This document shows positions 40,700 through 49,944 of a stretch of 64,000 nt of DNA, piece after piece. The stretch lies in assembly GCF_030506255.1 (NCBI RefSeq), contig NZ_CP113431.1, positions 2,108,001 through 2,172,000 of the forward strand. Direction: 5' to 3'. The notes beneath the pieces are model-generated. The model had not been told where the DNA came from and ran no database searches. It saw only the letters and a list, made by a program, of their open reading frames with translations. This DNA is from Nocardioides sp. Arc9.136 (lineage in GTDB: Bacteria; Actinomycetota; Actinomycetes; Propionibacteriales; Nocardioidaceae). Numbering within the stretch: position 1 is the first letter of the stretch; each line of letters begins with the position of its first letter. Position numbers and translations under genes: made by a program.

Positions 40700-43488
40700 G
40701 CGCCGAGGAGCCCGAGACCGACCAGCTCAGCCCCGCGCAGCGCTACGCGGCGTACCGGGCGACCAAGCAGCACCCCGTCCTCAAGGACTTCCGGGCCCTC
40801 CACGAATTCCCCCTCGACGACTTCCAGGTGCGCGCCTGCGAGCACATCGAGGAGGGCCGCGGCGTGCTCGTCGCCGCGCCCACCGGGTCCGGCAAGACGA
40901 TCGTCGGCGAGTTCGCGATCCACCTGGCGCTCGCGACCGGGCGCAAGGCGTTCTACACGACGCCGATCAAGGCGCTGTCGAACCAGAAGTACAACGACCT
41001 CGTCCGGCGCTACGGGCCCGAGCAGGTCGGCCTGCTGACCGGCGACAACGTCGTCAACGGCGAGGCACCGATCGTGGTGATGACCACCGAGGTGCTGCGC
41101 AACATGCTCTACGCGGGGTCGCGCACGCTGATCGGCCTCGGCTACGTCGTGATGGACGAGGTGCACTACCTCGCCGACCGGTCACGCGGCGCGGTCTGGG
41201 AGGAGGTCATCATCCACCTCCCCGAGTCGGTCTCGCTGGTGTCGCTCTCGGCGACGGTCTCCAACGCCGAGGAGTTCGGCGAGTGGCTCGAGACCGTCCG
41301 CGGCGACACCGCCACCATCGTGGAGGAGAAGCGGCCCGTGCCGCTCTACCAGCACGTGATGGTGGGCCGCCGGCTGCTCGACTTGTTCGCCTCCTCTGAC
41401 GTCGACGCGGCGGCGGGCTTCGTCAAGGAGGGCGCTCCGGTCAACGACGAGCTGATGAAGGTGGCCCGCGACGACTGGGCGGCGTCCCGCATCAAGGACC
41501 GCCGCTCCGCGCGGGGCTCGGGTGCCCGGGGAGCCCGCCAGGTCGGGAACGGCCGGCGCGTGTGGATCCCCAGCCGGTACGACGTGATCGACCGGCTCGA
41601 GCGGGAGAACCTGCTGCCGGCCATCGTCTTCATCTTCAGCCGCGTGGGCTGCGACGCGGCCGTCACCCAGTGCCTCAACGCCGGGGTCCGGCTCACCACG
41701 CCCGCCGAGCGCGACGAGATCCACGCCTACGTCGAGGAGGCCACCCGGCACCTGGCCAAGGAGGACCTGCACGTCCTGGGCTACCACGACTTCCTCGAGG
41801 GGCTGACCCGCGGCGTCGCCGCCCACCACGCGGGCATGCTGCCGGCGTTCAAGCAGTGCGTGGAGGAGATGTTCCTCCGCGGGCTGTGCAAGGTGGTCTT
41901 CGCGACCGAGACGCTCGCGCTCGGCATCAACATGCCTGCTCGCACGGTCGTCATCGAGAAGCTCACCAAGTGGAACGGCGAGAACCACGCCGACATCACG
42001 CCGGGGGAGTACACCCAGCTCACCGGTCGCGCCGGCCGTCGCGGGCTCGACGTCGAGGGCCACGGCGTGGTCATGTGGCAGCCGGGCATGAACCCGCGCG
42101 AGCTCGCCGGCCTGGCCTCCACCCGCACCTACCCGCTCCGGTCGTCGTTCCGCCCGTCGTACAACATGGCGGTCAACCTGGTGAACCAGTTCGGCCGGGC
42201 GCGGTCCCGCGAGCTGCTCGAGCAGTCCTTCGCCCAGTTCCAGGCCGACAAGGCCGTCGTCGGCCTGGCCCGCCAGCTGCGCAAGAGCGAGGACGCGCTG
42301 CAGGGCTACCGCGACGCCGCGCAGTGCCACCTCGGCGACTTCATGGAGTACGCCGGGCTCCGCCGCCGCATCTCGGACCTGGAGAAGGACGCCAGCCGCG
42401 CACGCCGGCAGGACCGTCGCGACGAGGTGATCGCCTCCCTCGCGCGGCTCAAGGTCGGCGACGTGATCGACGTGCCGTCGGGGAAGTTCGCCGGGTACGC
42501 CGTCGTGGTCGACCCCGGCTACAGCGACGAGGGCCCGCGGCCCTACGTCGTCACCCTGGACCGCCAGGCGCGCCGGCTCGGGATGATCGACTTCCAGACG
42601 CCGGTGGAGTCGCTCGCCCGGCTGCGGGTGCCGCGCAGCTTCAACGGGCGCAACCCGCAGATGCGCCGGGACCTCGCTGCGGCGCTGCGCACCCGGACCC
42701 GCGACCTGCCCCCCGCCCAGCTGCGGCGGAAGTCCTCGCCCGGCGACGCCGGGCTGGACCCCGAGGTGGCCGAGCTGCGCCGGAAGCTCAAGGAGCACCC
42801 GTGCCACGCGTGCCCGGAGCGGGAGGACCACAGCCGCTGGGCCGAGCGCTACTTCAAGCTCGAGCGCGACGCCCAGACCCTCGCCCGGCGGGTGGAGCAG
42901 CGGACCAACACGGTGGCGCGCCAGTTCGACCGCGTCTGCGACGTGCTCACCGTCCTGGACTACCTCCAGGGCGAGGAGGTCACCGACCGCGGTCGGCACC
43001 TGATGCGGATCTACTCCGACATGGACCTGCTGGCCGCCGAGTGCATGCGCAACGGGCTCTGGGACGACCTCACCGCCTCCGAGCTCGCGGCCGTCCTGTC
43101 GGTGCTGGTCTTCGAGGCCCGCCGCGCCGACGACCAGTCCTCCCCGCGCATCCCCGGTGGCCGCGTCCGCGGGGTCGTCGAGGAGATGGGCCGGCTGTGG
43201 GGGGACCTCGACCGGCTCGAGAAGGAGCACCGGCTCGACTTCCTGCGCCAGCCCGACCTCGGCTTCGCCTGGATGGCCTACCGCTGGGCCGAGGGCGACG
43301 AGCTCGACGACGTGCTGGGGGCCTCCGAGCTCGGCGCCGGCGACTTCGTGCGCTGGATGAAGCAGCTGCTCGACCTCGCGGGCCAGGTCGCCGACGCGGC
43401 GGGCGAAACCCCGCTCCGCGGCACCGCCCGCGACGTCGTCAAGCGCCTGCGCCGCGGCGTCGTGGCGTACTCCGGCCTGGCGGACTGA
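40696..43488 (+). CDS. helY: Ski2-like DEVH-box helicase HelY
   Basis: A 930-residue ATP-dependent RNA/DNA helicase. Motif I APTGSGKT (about 61-68), motif II DEVH in VVMDEVHYLAD, motif III LSATVSN, the RecA2 domain with ETLALGINMPARTVV and QLTGRAGRRGLD, then a long C-terminal region with a Cys pair ECPCHACPER-type site and a DSHCT domain. It is the orthologue, by position and layout, of M. tuberculosis HelY next to tatAC. It starts in the dgk stop codon (ATGA). Confidence 0.93.
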   Translation: MSAEEPETDQLSPAQRYAAYRATKQHPVLKDFRALHEFPLDDFQVRACEHIEEGRGVLVAAPTGSGKTIVGEFAIHLALATGRKAFYTTPIKALSNQKYNDLVRRYGPEQVGLLTGDNVVNGEAPIVVMTTEVLRNMLYAGSRTLIGLGYVVMDEVHYLADRSRGAVWEEVIIHLPESVSLVSLSATVSNAEEFGEWLETVRGDTATIVEEKRPVPLYQHVMVGRRLLDLFASSDVDAAAGFVKEGAPVNDELMKVARDDWAASRIKDRRSARGSGARGARQVGNGRRVWIPSRYDVIDRLERENLLPAIVFIFSRVGCDAAVTQCLNAGVRLTTPAERDEIHAYVEEATRHLAKEDLHVLGYHDFLEGLTRGVAAHHAGMLPAFKQCVEEMFLRGLCKVVFATETLALGINMPARTVVIEKLTKWNGENHADITPGEYTQLTGRAGRRGLDVEGHGVVMWQPGMNPRELAGLASTRTYPLRSSFRPSYNMAVNLVNQFGRARSRELLEQSFAQFQADKAVVGLARQLRKSEDALQGYRDAAQCHLGDFMEYAGLRRRISDLEKDASRARRQDRRDEVIASLARLKVGDVIDVPSGKFAGYAVVVDPGYSDEGPRPYVVTLDRQARRLGMIDFQTPVESLARLRVPRSFNGRNPQMRRDLAAALRTRTRDLPPAQLRRKSSPGDAGLDPEVAELRRKLKEHPCHACPEREDHSRWAERYFKLERDAQTLARRVEQRTNTVARQFDRVCDVLTVLDYLQGEEVTDRGRHLMRIYSDMDLLAAECMRNGLWDDLTASELAAVLSVLVFEARRADDQSSPRIPGGRVRGVVEEMGRLWGDLDRLEKEHRLDFLRQPDLGFAWMAYRWAEGDELDDVLGASELGAGDFVRWMKQLLDLAGQVADAAGETPLRGTARDVVKRLRRGVVAYSGLAD

Positions 43489-43544
43489 CGCCCCGCCGCT
43501 GGTCCGGTCGGGCGGTCGCTGCGGCCGGTGGACGCCCGGCGGGG

Positions 43545-43610
43545 GGGGTAGTCCGGCACACCTGCGCCCCGGAACGGTCCCGCAAGGGCGCTCGCGTGGC
43601 GGACTACCCC
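43545..43610. terminator. long inverted repeat between helY and convergent gene
   Basis: GGGGTAGTCCG (43545-43555) pairs perfectly with CGGACTACCCC (43600-43610), and flanking bases extend the match with two mismatches. The 44-nt loop is large. Position between two convergent genes (stops 43488 and 43633) suggests a bidirectional terminator or a REP-like element. Confidence 0.45.
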
Positions 43611-43632
43611 GCTGGGCGGGACCGCGGAGGGG

Positions 43633-44289
43633 TCAGGACGCGGCGGCGACCGCGTCCGCGATCGGGGTGTCGCCGCCGACCAGCTCCCACTGGTGGCCGA
43701 TGGTGGCGTCCTCGTCCAGGCAGACGGCGAGCACGCCGGCCACGTCGGAGCGGGTCACCTCGCCGCGCTCGACGGACTCGGCGAGGGTGACCAGGCCGGT
43801 CCCGGGGTCGTCGGTGAGGGCGCCGGGGCGGATGATCGTCCAGGCCAGCCCGCTCTCTCGCAGGGCGGCGTCGGCGTCGCGCTTGGCCTCGACGTACACC
43901 CTCCAGACGTCCTCGGCGTCGTCGGGGAGGGGCTCGTCGACGCCGATGGCCGAGACCTGGACGAAGCGCTCGATGCCGGCCGTGCGGGCGCCCTCGATCG
44001 ACTTCAGGGAGCCGCCGAGGTCGACGGTGCGCTTCCGCTCCACGTTGCCGTCGGGGCCACCACCCGCGGCGAAGACCACCGCGTGGCAGCCCTCGAAGGC
44101 CTCGGCGAACGCCGCGGCGTCCTGCTGCTCGATGTCGAGCATCCGCACGACCGCGCCCTTCTCCTCCAGCTCGTCGCGGTACTCCTCCTTGCGGACGAGC
44201 GCGACGGGCGTGTGCCCGCGCGCGGCGAGCGTCGTGATGAGGTGCTGGGCCACCTTGCCGTGGCCCCCGACGATGGCGATCTGACTCAT
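43633..44289 (-). CDS. NAD(P)-binding SDR-like protein
   Basis: A 218-residue atypical short-chain dehydrogenase of the NmrA/SDR_a5 type. The N-terminus IAIVGGHGKVAQHLI has the GxxGxxG-type dinucleotide loop (6-13), followed by a Rossmann fold with VVFAAGGG and WTIIRPGALTDD. The usual YxxxK is weak (VYVEAKRDADAAL), so a redox sensor or epimerase role is possible. TACGGT ends 7 nt before ATG 44289. It follows, on the same strand, the 5'-3' exonuclease gene by 37 nt. Confidence 0.85.
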   Translation of the reverse strand: MSQIAIVGGHGKVAQHLITTLAARGHTPVALVRKEEYRDELEEKGAVVRMLDIEQQDAAAFAEAFEGCHAVVFAAGGGPDGNVERKRTVDLGGSLKSIEGARTAGIERFVQVSAIGVDEPLPDDAEDVWRVYVEAKRDADAALRESGLAWTIIRPGALTDDPGTGLVTLAESVERGEVTRSDVAGVLAVCLDEDATIGHQWELVGGDTPIADAVAAAS

Positions 44290-44326
44290 GCACCCCACCG
44301 TACGGACGCGCCGGTGAGGTCCCCCG

Positions 44327-45253
44327 TCAGCGAGCCAGGACCGCGGTGAGCCGCTCGACGGGGCTGCCGAGAGCCCACTTCTCGGCCAGGGCGGCGAGCC
44401 GCTCGGGGTCGCGTGGTGTCGTCGGCAGCGACGTGCGGGAGCGGTCGAGGTCGATGTCCCGCGCGACGGCGACGACCCGCGGTGCGACCTCGAGGTAGTC
44501 GGCGGCGGCAGCGAGCTTGGCGCGCGGGCCGGGCCCCATGCCGGAGTCCGGGTCGAGGGCCGCCGCCCGGATGCCTGCCATGTCGCCGTGGCGCCCGAGC
44601 AGGCTCGCGGCGGTCTTGTCACCGACACCGGCGACACCGGGGAGGCCGTCGGAGGCGTCCCCGCGGAGCGTGGCGAAGTCGGCGTACTGGCGGGCGTCGA
44701 CGCCGTACTTCGCCCGCACCCAGTCGTTCGTCACCCGCTCGTGGTTGCCGACCCCCCGCGCGATGTAGAGGACCCGCACGTCCGCCTCGTCGTCGACCAG
44801 CTGGAACAGGTCCCGGTCACCGGTCACCACGTCGACGGGCTGGCCGGCCCCGGTGGCCAGGGTGCCGATGACGTCGTCGGCCTCGTAGCCGTCCGCACCC
44901 AGCACGCAGATGCCGAAGGCCTCCAGCACCTCGCGGATGATCGGCACCTGGACGCCCAGCGGGTCGGGGACCTCCTCGACGTCGGGGGAGCCCGCGACCT
45001 CCTCGACGACCCGGTGCGCCTTGTACGACGGCAGCAGGTCGACCCGCCACTCCGGCCGCCAGTCGTTGTCCCAGCAGCAGACCAGGTCGGTCGGTCGGTA
45101 GTCGTCGACCAGCCGGCTGATGAAGTCCAGCAGGCCGCGGACCGCGTTGACCGGCGTACCGTCCGGCGCCTTGATCTCCGGCACGCCGAAGAAGGCCCGG
45201 AAGTACATGGAGGCGGTGTCGAGGAGCATCAGGCGGCCGGGCTGGGTGGTCAC
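44327..45253 (-). CDS. stand-alone 5'-3' exonuclease
   Basis: A 308-residue flap-endonuclease/exonuclease of the DNA polymerase I N-domain type without a polymerase. It has LMLLDTASMYFRAFFG, DLVCCWDNDWRPEWR, GYEADDVIGTLA and VTGDRDLFQLV (metal-binding acidic residues), and the helix-hairpin-helix GDASDGLPGVAGVGDKTAASLL. It removes RNA primers or flaps in replication and repair. The Mycobacterium orthologue (Rv2090 position) is also close to helY. CAGGAT ends 6 nt before GTG 45253. Confidence 0.92.
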   Translation of the reverse strand: MTTQPGRLMLLDTASMYFRAFFGVPEIKAPDGTPVNAVRGLLDFISRLVDDYRPTDLVCCWDNDWRPEWRVDLLPSYKAHRVVEEVAGSPDVEEVPDPLGVQVPIIREVLEAFGICVLGADGYEADDVIGTLATGAGQPVDVVTGDRDLFQLVDDEADVRVLYIARGVGNHERVTNDWVRAKYGVDARQYADFATLRGDASDGLPGVAGVGDKTAASLLGRHGDMAGIRAAALDPDSGMGPGPRAKLAAAADYLEVAPRVVAVARDIDLDRSRTSLPTTPRDPERLAALAEKWALGSPVERLTAVLAR

Positions 45254-45345
45254 GGGCGCATCCTGTCAGAACCTGAGCGGGCGCCGTCGCCACCGATCCG
45301 GACGCCCGCACCCGCCGGGCGCCCGGCGTGGCTAGGGTGGCCGCC

Positions 45346-45825
45346 GTGAGCGCTCCCGACGTCGAGGCAACCGACCGGCACATCCTCGAGCTGCTCGCGA
45401 CCGACGGACGGATGTCCTTCACCGACCTCGGCAAGGCGACCGGCCTGTCCACCTCGGCGGTCCACCAGCGGGTCAAGCGCCTCGAGCAGCGTGGCCTGAT
45501 CCTCGGGTACGGCGCGACGGTCGACCACGAGCAGGTCGGGCTGCCGCTGACGGCGTTCATCTCGATCCGCCCGATCGACCCTTCCCAGCCCGACGACTCC
45601 CCGGACCGGCTCCGCGCGATCAGCGAGATCGAGTCCTGCTGGTCGGTCGCGGGGGAGGAGTCCTACATCCTCAAGGTCAGGACCGAGACGCCGTCGGCCC
45701 TGGAGGGCCTGCTGGCGCGCATCCGCGCCGCCGCCAACGTCTCCACCCGCACGACGATCGTGCTCAACACGTTCTACGAGAACCGCCCGGTCCGGGGCGC
45801 CGAGCCGGAGGTCGACGAGGGCTGA
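45346..45825 (+). CDS. Lrp/AsnC family regulator
   Basis: A 159-residue DNA-binding regulator: N-terminal HTH (about 10-60; DRHILELLATDGRMSFTDLGKATGLSTSAVHQRVKRLEQRG) and a C-terminal RAM ligand domain (about 70-150). Lrp proteins sense amino acids; a lysine link is attractive because the nearby gene on the other strand is a lysine 2,3-aminomutase, but this is inference. TAGGGT ends 7 nt before GTG 45346, which I prefer to GTG 45328. It is divergent from the exonuclease and followed by a repeat array. Confidence 0.9.
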   Translation: MSAPDVEATDRHILELLATDGRMSFTDLGKATGLSTSAVHQRVKRLEQRGLILGYGATVDHEQVGLPLTAFISIRPIDPSQPDDSPDRLRAISEIESCWSVAGEESYILKVRTETPSALEGLLARIRAAANVSTRTTIVLNTFYENRPVRGAEPEVDEG

Positions 45826-45835
45826 CGGCCGCCGG

Positions 45836-46247
45836 TCGAGCAGCGGGCAGGGTCGCTGGGCAAGGCCGTGGGTACCTCACCGGGTCTCGACGACGGCTCG
45901 CTGGCGCTCGCCTGCTCGACCAACACGACCTCACCGGGTCTCGACGACGGCTCGCTGGCGCTCGCCTGCTCGACCAACAGGACGCCACCGCTGGTCGAGC
46001 AGCGAAGGCCCGCTAGGGCGTGAGCGTCGTCGAGACCCCGCGAGCGGCCCGGGGCGGTGGGTACGTCACCGGGTCTCGACGACGGCTCGCTGGCGCTCGC
46101 CTGCTCGACCAGCAGGACGCCACCGCTGGTCGAGCAGCGAAGGCCCGCTAGGGCGTGAGCGTCGTCGAGACCCCGCGAGCGGCCTGGGGCGGTGGGTACC
46201 TCACCGGGTCCCGACGACGGCTCGCTGGCGCTCGCCTGCTCGACCAG
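45836..46247. repeat. GTCGAGACC/GGTCTCGAC repeat array with 135-bp tandem copy
   Basis: The 429-bp gap between the Lrp gene and kamA carries no gene. Units with the core TCTCGACGACGGCTCGCTGG...CTGCTCGACCA recur at about 45881-45921, 45936-45975, 46070-46110 and 46206-46246. Positions 45981-46115 and 46116-46247 are two tandem copies of a 135-bp segment that differ at about three bases, so they arose recently. The units are relatives of the array at 32105-32645. Confidence 0.85.
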
Positions 46248-46254
46248 TGGGCGG

Positions 46255-47661
46255 TCAGGTCAGGGAGAGCTGGGCGTCGAGGGCGGCCCGCTCGGCCCAC
46301 CAGGCGCGTCCGGCGGCGGGCAGGGTGTGGATCGGGTCGTAGTAGTCGTAGGTGCGGGTGAGCGCCTCGGGGTCGGCCGCCTCGATCGACGTGCGGTAGT
46401 TCTTCGTCCACGACGAGACGCCGCGCTCGGTGTCGTACGCCGTCACCTGGTGCACCCACCGCTTGCCGACGAACGGCACGTCGCAGACGATCCGCGGCGT
46501 CGCGAAGCCGGGGAGGTAGCCCATGATCGCGGTCTGCAGGCGCTGGGCGTCGGCCAACGAGACCCGCCAGTGCTCGGCGGCGGGGATCATGTCGCACATG
46601 TAGAAGTAGTACGGCGTGATCCCGGCGCCGTCGAGCAGGCCGAAGCACAGGTCGAGCAGGGCGTGCGGGTCGGCGTTCACGCCGTCGAGGAGGACGCCCT
46701 GGTTGCGCACGTCGCGCACGCCGGCCTCGAGCATCGCCCGGGCGGCGTCGGCGACGAGCGGCGTCACCGAGTGCGCGTGGTTGGCGTGGGTGTGGATGGC
46801 GAGCGCGACCCCGCGGGAGCGGGCGAGGGTGGCCACCCGCTCCACGCCGGCGCGGACCTCGTCCTGCAGCCAGTGCTGCGGCAGGCCGATCAGCGCCTTG
46901 GTGGCCAGCCGGATGTCACGGATGTTCTCGACCTCGAGCAGCGCGGTCACGAACGCCTCGAGGCGGGGCCACGGCATGTTGGCCACGTCCCCGCCGGAGA
47001 CGACGACGTCGCGGACGCTCGGCGTACGACGCAGGTAGTCGACCATCGCCTCGAGCCGGTCGTTCGGCTTGGCGAGGAACTTCAGCTTGTCGACGGCGGG
47101 GGTGGAGTTGCCGACGAGGTCCATCCGCGTGCAGTGGCCGCAGTACTGCGGGCAGGTCGGCAGCAGCTCGGCGAGGACCTTGGTCGGGTAGCGGTGGGTC
47201 AGCCCCTCGGCCACCCACATGTCGTGCTCGTGGAGCGAGTCGCGGCTCGCGTAGGGGTGCGAGGGCCAGTCGGTGCGCCGGTCGGAGAACACCGGGATCA
47301 TGTAGACCCGCAACGGGTCGCCGTAGAAGGCCTCGGTCAGGGACCCGGGCCCGGCGGGCGTCGCGTGGGGGACCATCGTGTTGAGCATCTGCGGGGGCAC
47401 GAGCATCGACATGGTCGCGCGCTCGCGCTGGTCGCGCTCGAGGTCGGCGTAGAAGCGCTCGTCGAGCAGGTCGCCCATCAGGTCACGCAGCTGCTTGACG
47501 TTCTTGACGCAGTGCGAGCGCTGCCACTGCACCGACTCCCAGTCGGCCCGGGTGACGTCGCGCCAGCCGGGGAAGCGTGTCCAGTCGGGCTCGACCAGCT
47601 CGACCCGGCGGTAGGGGTAGGGCTGGCCGGTCTCCAGGCCGATGGAGGTCTCGATGCTCAT
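46255..47661 (-). CDS. kamA: KamA-type radical SAM lysine 2,3-aminomutase
   Basis: A 468-residue radical SAM/PLP enzyme that converts L-lysine to L-beta-lysine. The 4Fe-4S cysteines are Cys170, Cys174 and Cys177 (CPQYCGHC). Asp357 (MCDM) and Asp394 (VCDVPFVGK) align with the two Asp residues that hold the lysine side-chain ammonium in clostridial KamA, and Lys400 is the likely PLP lysine. The loop before Lys400 is VPFVGK instead of PGGGGK and one residue shorter. ATG 47661 has TAACGT 6 nt upstream within a palindrome, and no SD. It is the last gene of a leftward run from the enoyl-CoA hydratase. Confidence 0.88.
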   Translation of the reverse strand: MSIETSIGLETGQPYPYRRVELVEPDWTRFPGWRDVTRADWESVQWQRSHCVKNVKQLRDLMGDLLDERFYADLERDQRERATMSMLVPPQMLNTMVPHATPAGPGSLTEAFYGDPLRVYMIPVFSDRRTDWPSHPYASRDSLHEHDMWVAEGLTHRYPTKVLAELLPTCPQYCGHCTRMDLVGNSTPAVDKLKFLAKPNDRLEAMVDYLRRTPSVRDVVVSGGDVANMPWPRLEAFVTALLEVENIRDIRLATKALIGLPQHWLQDEVRAGVERVATLARSRGVALAIHTHANHAHSVTPLVADAARAMLEAGVRDVRNQGVLLDGVNADPHALLDLCFGLLDGAGITPYYFYMCDMIPAAEHWRVSLADAQRLQTAIMGYLPGFATPRIVCDVPFVGKRWVHQVTAYDTERGVSSWTKNYRTSIEAADPEALTRTYDYYDPIHTLPAAGRAWWAERAALDAQLSLT

Positions 47662-47667
47662 GGCGGC

Positions 47668-47677
47668 ACGTTAACGT
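47668..47677 (-). promoter_or_regulatory. palindrome overlapping kamA -10
   Basis: ACGTTAACGT is a perfect 10-bp palindrome. Its minus-strand TAACGT ends 6 nt before the kamA ATG, the spacing of a leaderless promoter. A regulator binding it would block transcription start; the nearby Lrp protein is a candidate. Confidence 0.4.
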
Positions 47678-47719
47678 CATCTTTGCGGCATCACCAGCAC
47701 CACGCCGGAAGATCTTCGG

Positions 47720-48316
47720 TCAGATCAGTCCGCTCGCGTTCAACGTACGGCGCACGACGGGGTCACCTGGCTCGCGTCCGTAGCGCCAGCGGAAGACCGC
47801 CTCCACCACGGCGCGCAGCGGAGCGTCGTCGCCGACGCCGAGCGGGGTGTCCATGAGCAGCAGCCGCGGCGCGTGGCCGTCGTCGTGCGGCGGCTCGTAG
47901 TCGTGCACGGGGAGCAGCCGGCCACCGAGCCGCTCGTAGAAGACGATCCGCCTCCGGTGCTCCTCGACCAGGTCGGCGGCGAGCCCCGGCTCCGCGGGGT
48001 CCTCGACGTCCCACACGAGCCGCGTGCGTCCCTCGGTCGCCAGCAGGGCGGTCAGGTGCGCCCACATCGCCGAGCCCGTGCCGCGGCCGCGGCGCCCGAC
48101 GGCGTAGTAGCGCAGGAACGTCCAGGTCGTGGGGCCGAGGTCGCGCACCAGCGCCAGGCCGGCCGGCCCGTCCTCGTCGACGTAGACCAGGAGCCGGTCC
48201 ACCAGCAGGTCCTCGAACGGCGCGGTGAGCTCGTCGGGGAACGACGCCTCGTAGATCTCCCGGACCCGCGCCAGGTCGGTGGGGGAGAGGTCGGCGACCT
48301 CGACCAGCGTGCTCAT
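47720..48316 (-). CDS. GNAT family N-acetyltransferase
   Basis: A 198-residue acetyl-CoA-dependent acyltransferase. The acetyl-CoA loop is GRRGRGTGSAMWAHL (about 75-89), with the strand before it (TFLRYYAV) and the late YERLGGRLLPVH typical of GNATs. The acceptor is unknown; an amine is likely. It is shorter than AblB beta-lysine acetyltransferases (about 270 residues), but the position directly upstream of kamA (58-nt gap) makes beta-lysine or a related amine possible. ATG 48316 overlaps the amidohydrolase stop by ATGA. Confidence 0.8.
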   Translation of the reverse strand: MSTLVEVADLSPTDLARVREIYEASFPDELTAPFEDLLVDRLLVYVDEDGPAGLALVRDLGPTTWTFLRYYAVGRRGRGTGSAMWAHLTALLATEGRTRLVWDVEDPAEPGLAADLVEEHRRRIVFYERLGGRLLPVHDYEPPHDDGHAPRLLLMDTPLGVGDDAPLRAVVEAVFRWRYGREPGDPVVRRTLNASGLI

Positions 48317-49944
48317 CCGTGCACCAGCCGTCCGCCGAGGACCGTGCGGAGCACCTCGATGTCCCGGATCCGGGACGGGTCGACGCTCGCCGGGTCGTCC
48401 GAGAGCACGGCGAGGTCCGCCAGCCGCCCCGGCAGCACCTGCCCGCGCTCGTGCTCCTGGTGCGAGGCGTACGCCGACCCCAGGGTGTACGCCGTGAGCG
48501 CCTCCAGGCCGGTCAGCGCCTCCTCGCGGCCCAGCGCGCGACCACCCTCGGTCGTCCGGTTGACCAGGTCGTGGATGCCCACCAGCGGCCGCCCCTCGAC
48601 GACCGGCCGGTCCGAGCTGCCGGGCACGACGATCCCGGCGTCGAGCAGCGACCGCCCGCGGTAGGCCCAGCCGGCCCGCTCCGGCCCGAGCGCGCGGAGC
48701 ATCCCCTCGCCGATCTCGCCGACGAAGCGCCCCTGGGGGACGGGGACCACACCGAGCTCGGCGGACCGGGTGACCTGGTCGGGGCGCGCCACCCCGAAGT
48801 GCTCGATCCGGTGCCGCACGTCCGGCCGGGGCCAGCGGCGCTGCGCCTCGGCGTACGCGTCGAGGACGAGGTCGATGGCGGCGTCGCCGATGGCGTGCGC
48901 GGCGACGCGCCACCCGGACCGGTGGGCCTGGAGGATCCGGTCGCGCAGCGCCGCGGCGTCGTCCTGGAGGTAGCCGCGCGTGCCGGGGGTGTCGGTGAAG
49001 TCCTCGGTCATCGCGCAGGTGTGCCCGATCAGGGAGCCGTCGGAGAAGACCTTGACTGGCCCGATCCGCAGCCGGTCGTCGCCGAGCCCGGTGCGGATGC
49101 CGAGGTCGATCCCGGTGCCGAGGTCGTCGGCGGGGTGGGCGGTCAGCGGTCGGAGGACGTCGGCGGCGACCATCAGCTCGACCCGGACGGGCAGCCGGCC
49201 GGCGTCGCGCGCGGCCTGGTACGCGGCGACCTCGACCGGGCTCTTCCCGATCCAGCCACCGCCCACGCCGGCCTCCACGACGCTGGTGATCCCCTCGGCG
49301 AGGTACGCGTGCCCGGCGCGCTCGACCGCGTGGACCAGCGTGGCGACCGGGTAGGGGAGCACGAGCGGCGACAGCAGCGACTGGGCGGTCTCCTCGAGCA
49401 GCCCCGTCGGGCGGCCGGCGTCGTCGGTGACCACCCGCCCGCCGGGCACCTCGACCGGCGCGTCGGCGATGCCGAGGTCGGCGAGCACCGCGGACGAGAC
49501 CACGCACATGTGCCCGGAGGCGTGCTTGAGCCAGACCCGACGGCCACCGGCCGCGCGGTCCAGGGCGTCCCGGTCGGGGTGGGCGCCGACCTTGTTCTCG
49601 TCGTACCCGGCGCCGACCACCCACTCGTCGGGGCCGAGGCCCGCGGCCCGCGCCGCGACCGCGTCGTACAGGTCGGCCAGCGAGGGCACCCGGAGGTCGA
49701 CCTCGGCCAGGGAGAGCCCGTACCACGCCATGTGGTTGTGGGCGTCGTGGAAGCCCGGCACGACCGTCGCGCCGTCGAGGTCCACGACCCGGTGCGCCGG
49801 GACGTCCTCGAGCGCCACGACCCGGCCGTGGAGGATCGCCACCGATCCTGCGACCGCCGAGCGGTCGCGGCCGCCGAGCGTCCGGACCCGGGCGTTGGTG
49901 AGCAGCAGGTCGGCACGGAGGGTCCCGGCACGCGTGCCGGTCAT
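48313..49944 (-). CDS. amidohydrolase, YtcJ-like
   Basis: A 543-residue metal-dependent hydrolase of the Amidohydrolase_3 family. The metal ligands are in GFHDAHNHMAWY (HxH), KHASGHM, a Lys/His region around WRVAAHAIGDAAIDLV, and RIEHFGVA. The C-terminal GYLAD-type strand is LGRLADLAVLSDDP-like (PGRLADLAVLSDDP). The substrate (an N-acyl, amide or cyclic compound) is unknown. It overlaps the upstream acyl-CoA ligase and the downstream GNAT, so the three are co-translated. Confidence 0.85.
   Translation of the reverse strand: MTGTRAGTLRADLLLTNARVRTLGGRDRSAVAGSVAILHGRVVALEDVPAHRVVDLDGATVVPGFHDAHNHMAWYGLSLAEVDLRVPSLADLYDAVAARAAGLGPDEWVVGAGYDENKVGAHPDRDALDRAAGGRRVWLKHASGHMCVVSSAVLADLGIADAPVEVPGGRVVTDDAGRPTGLLEETAQSLLSPLVLPYPVATLVHAVERAGHAYLAEGITSVVEAGVGGGWIGKSPVEVAAYQAARDAGRLPVRVELMVAADVLRPLTAHPADDLGTGIDLGIRTGLGDDRLRIGPVKVFSDGSLIGHTCAMTEDFTDTPGTRGYLQDDAAALRDRILQAHRSGWRVAAHAIGDAAIDLVLDAYAEAQRRWPRPDVRHRIEHFGVARPDQVTRSAELGVVPVPQGRFVGEIGEGMLRALGPERAGWAYRGRSLLDAGIVVPGSSDRPVVEGRPLVGIHDLVNRTTEGGRALGREEALTGLEALTAYTLGSAYASHQEHERGQVLPGRLADLAVLSDDPASVDPSRIRDIEVLRTVLGGRLVHG

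Noticed and set aside
46255..47661. kamA as EpmB, the EF-P lysine modification enzyme.
   Set aside because: At 468 residues it is longer than EpmB (about 340), and no EpmA or EF-P gene is nearby.
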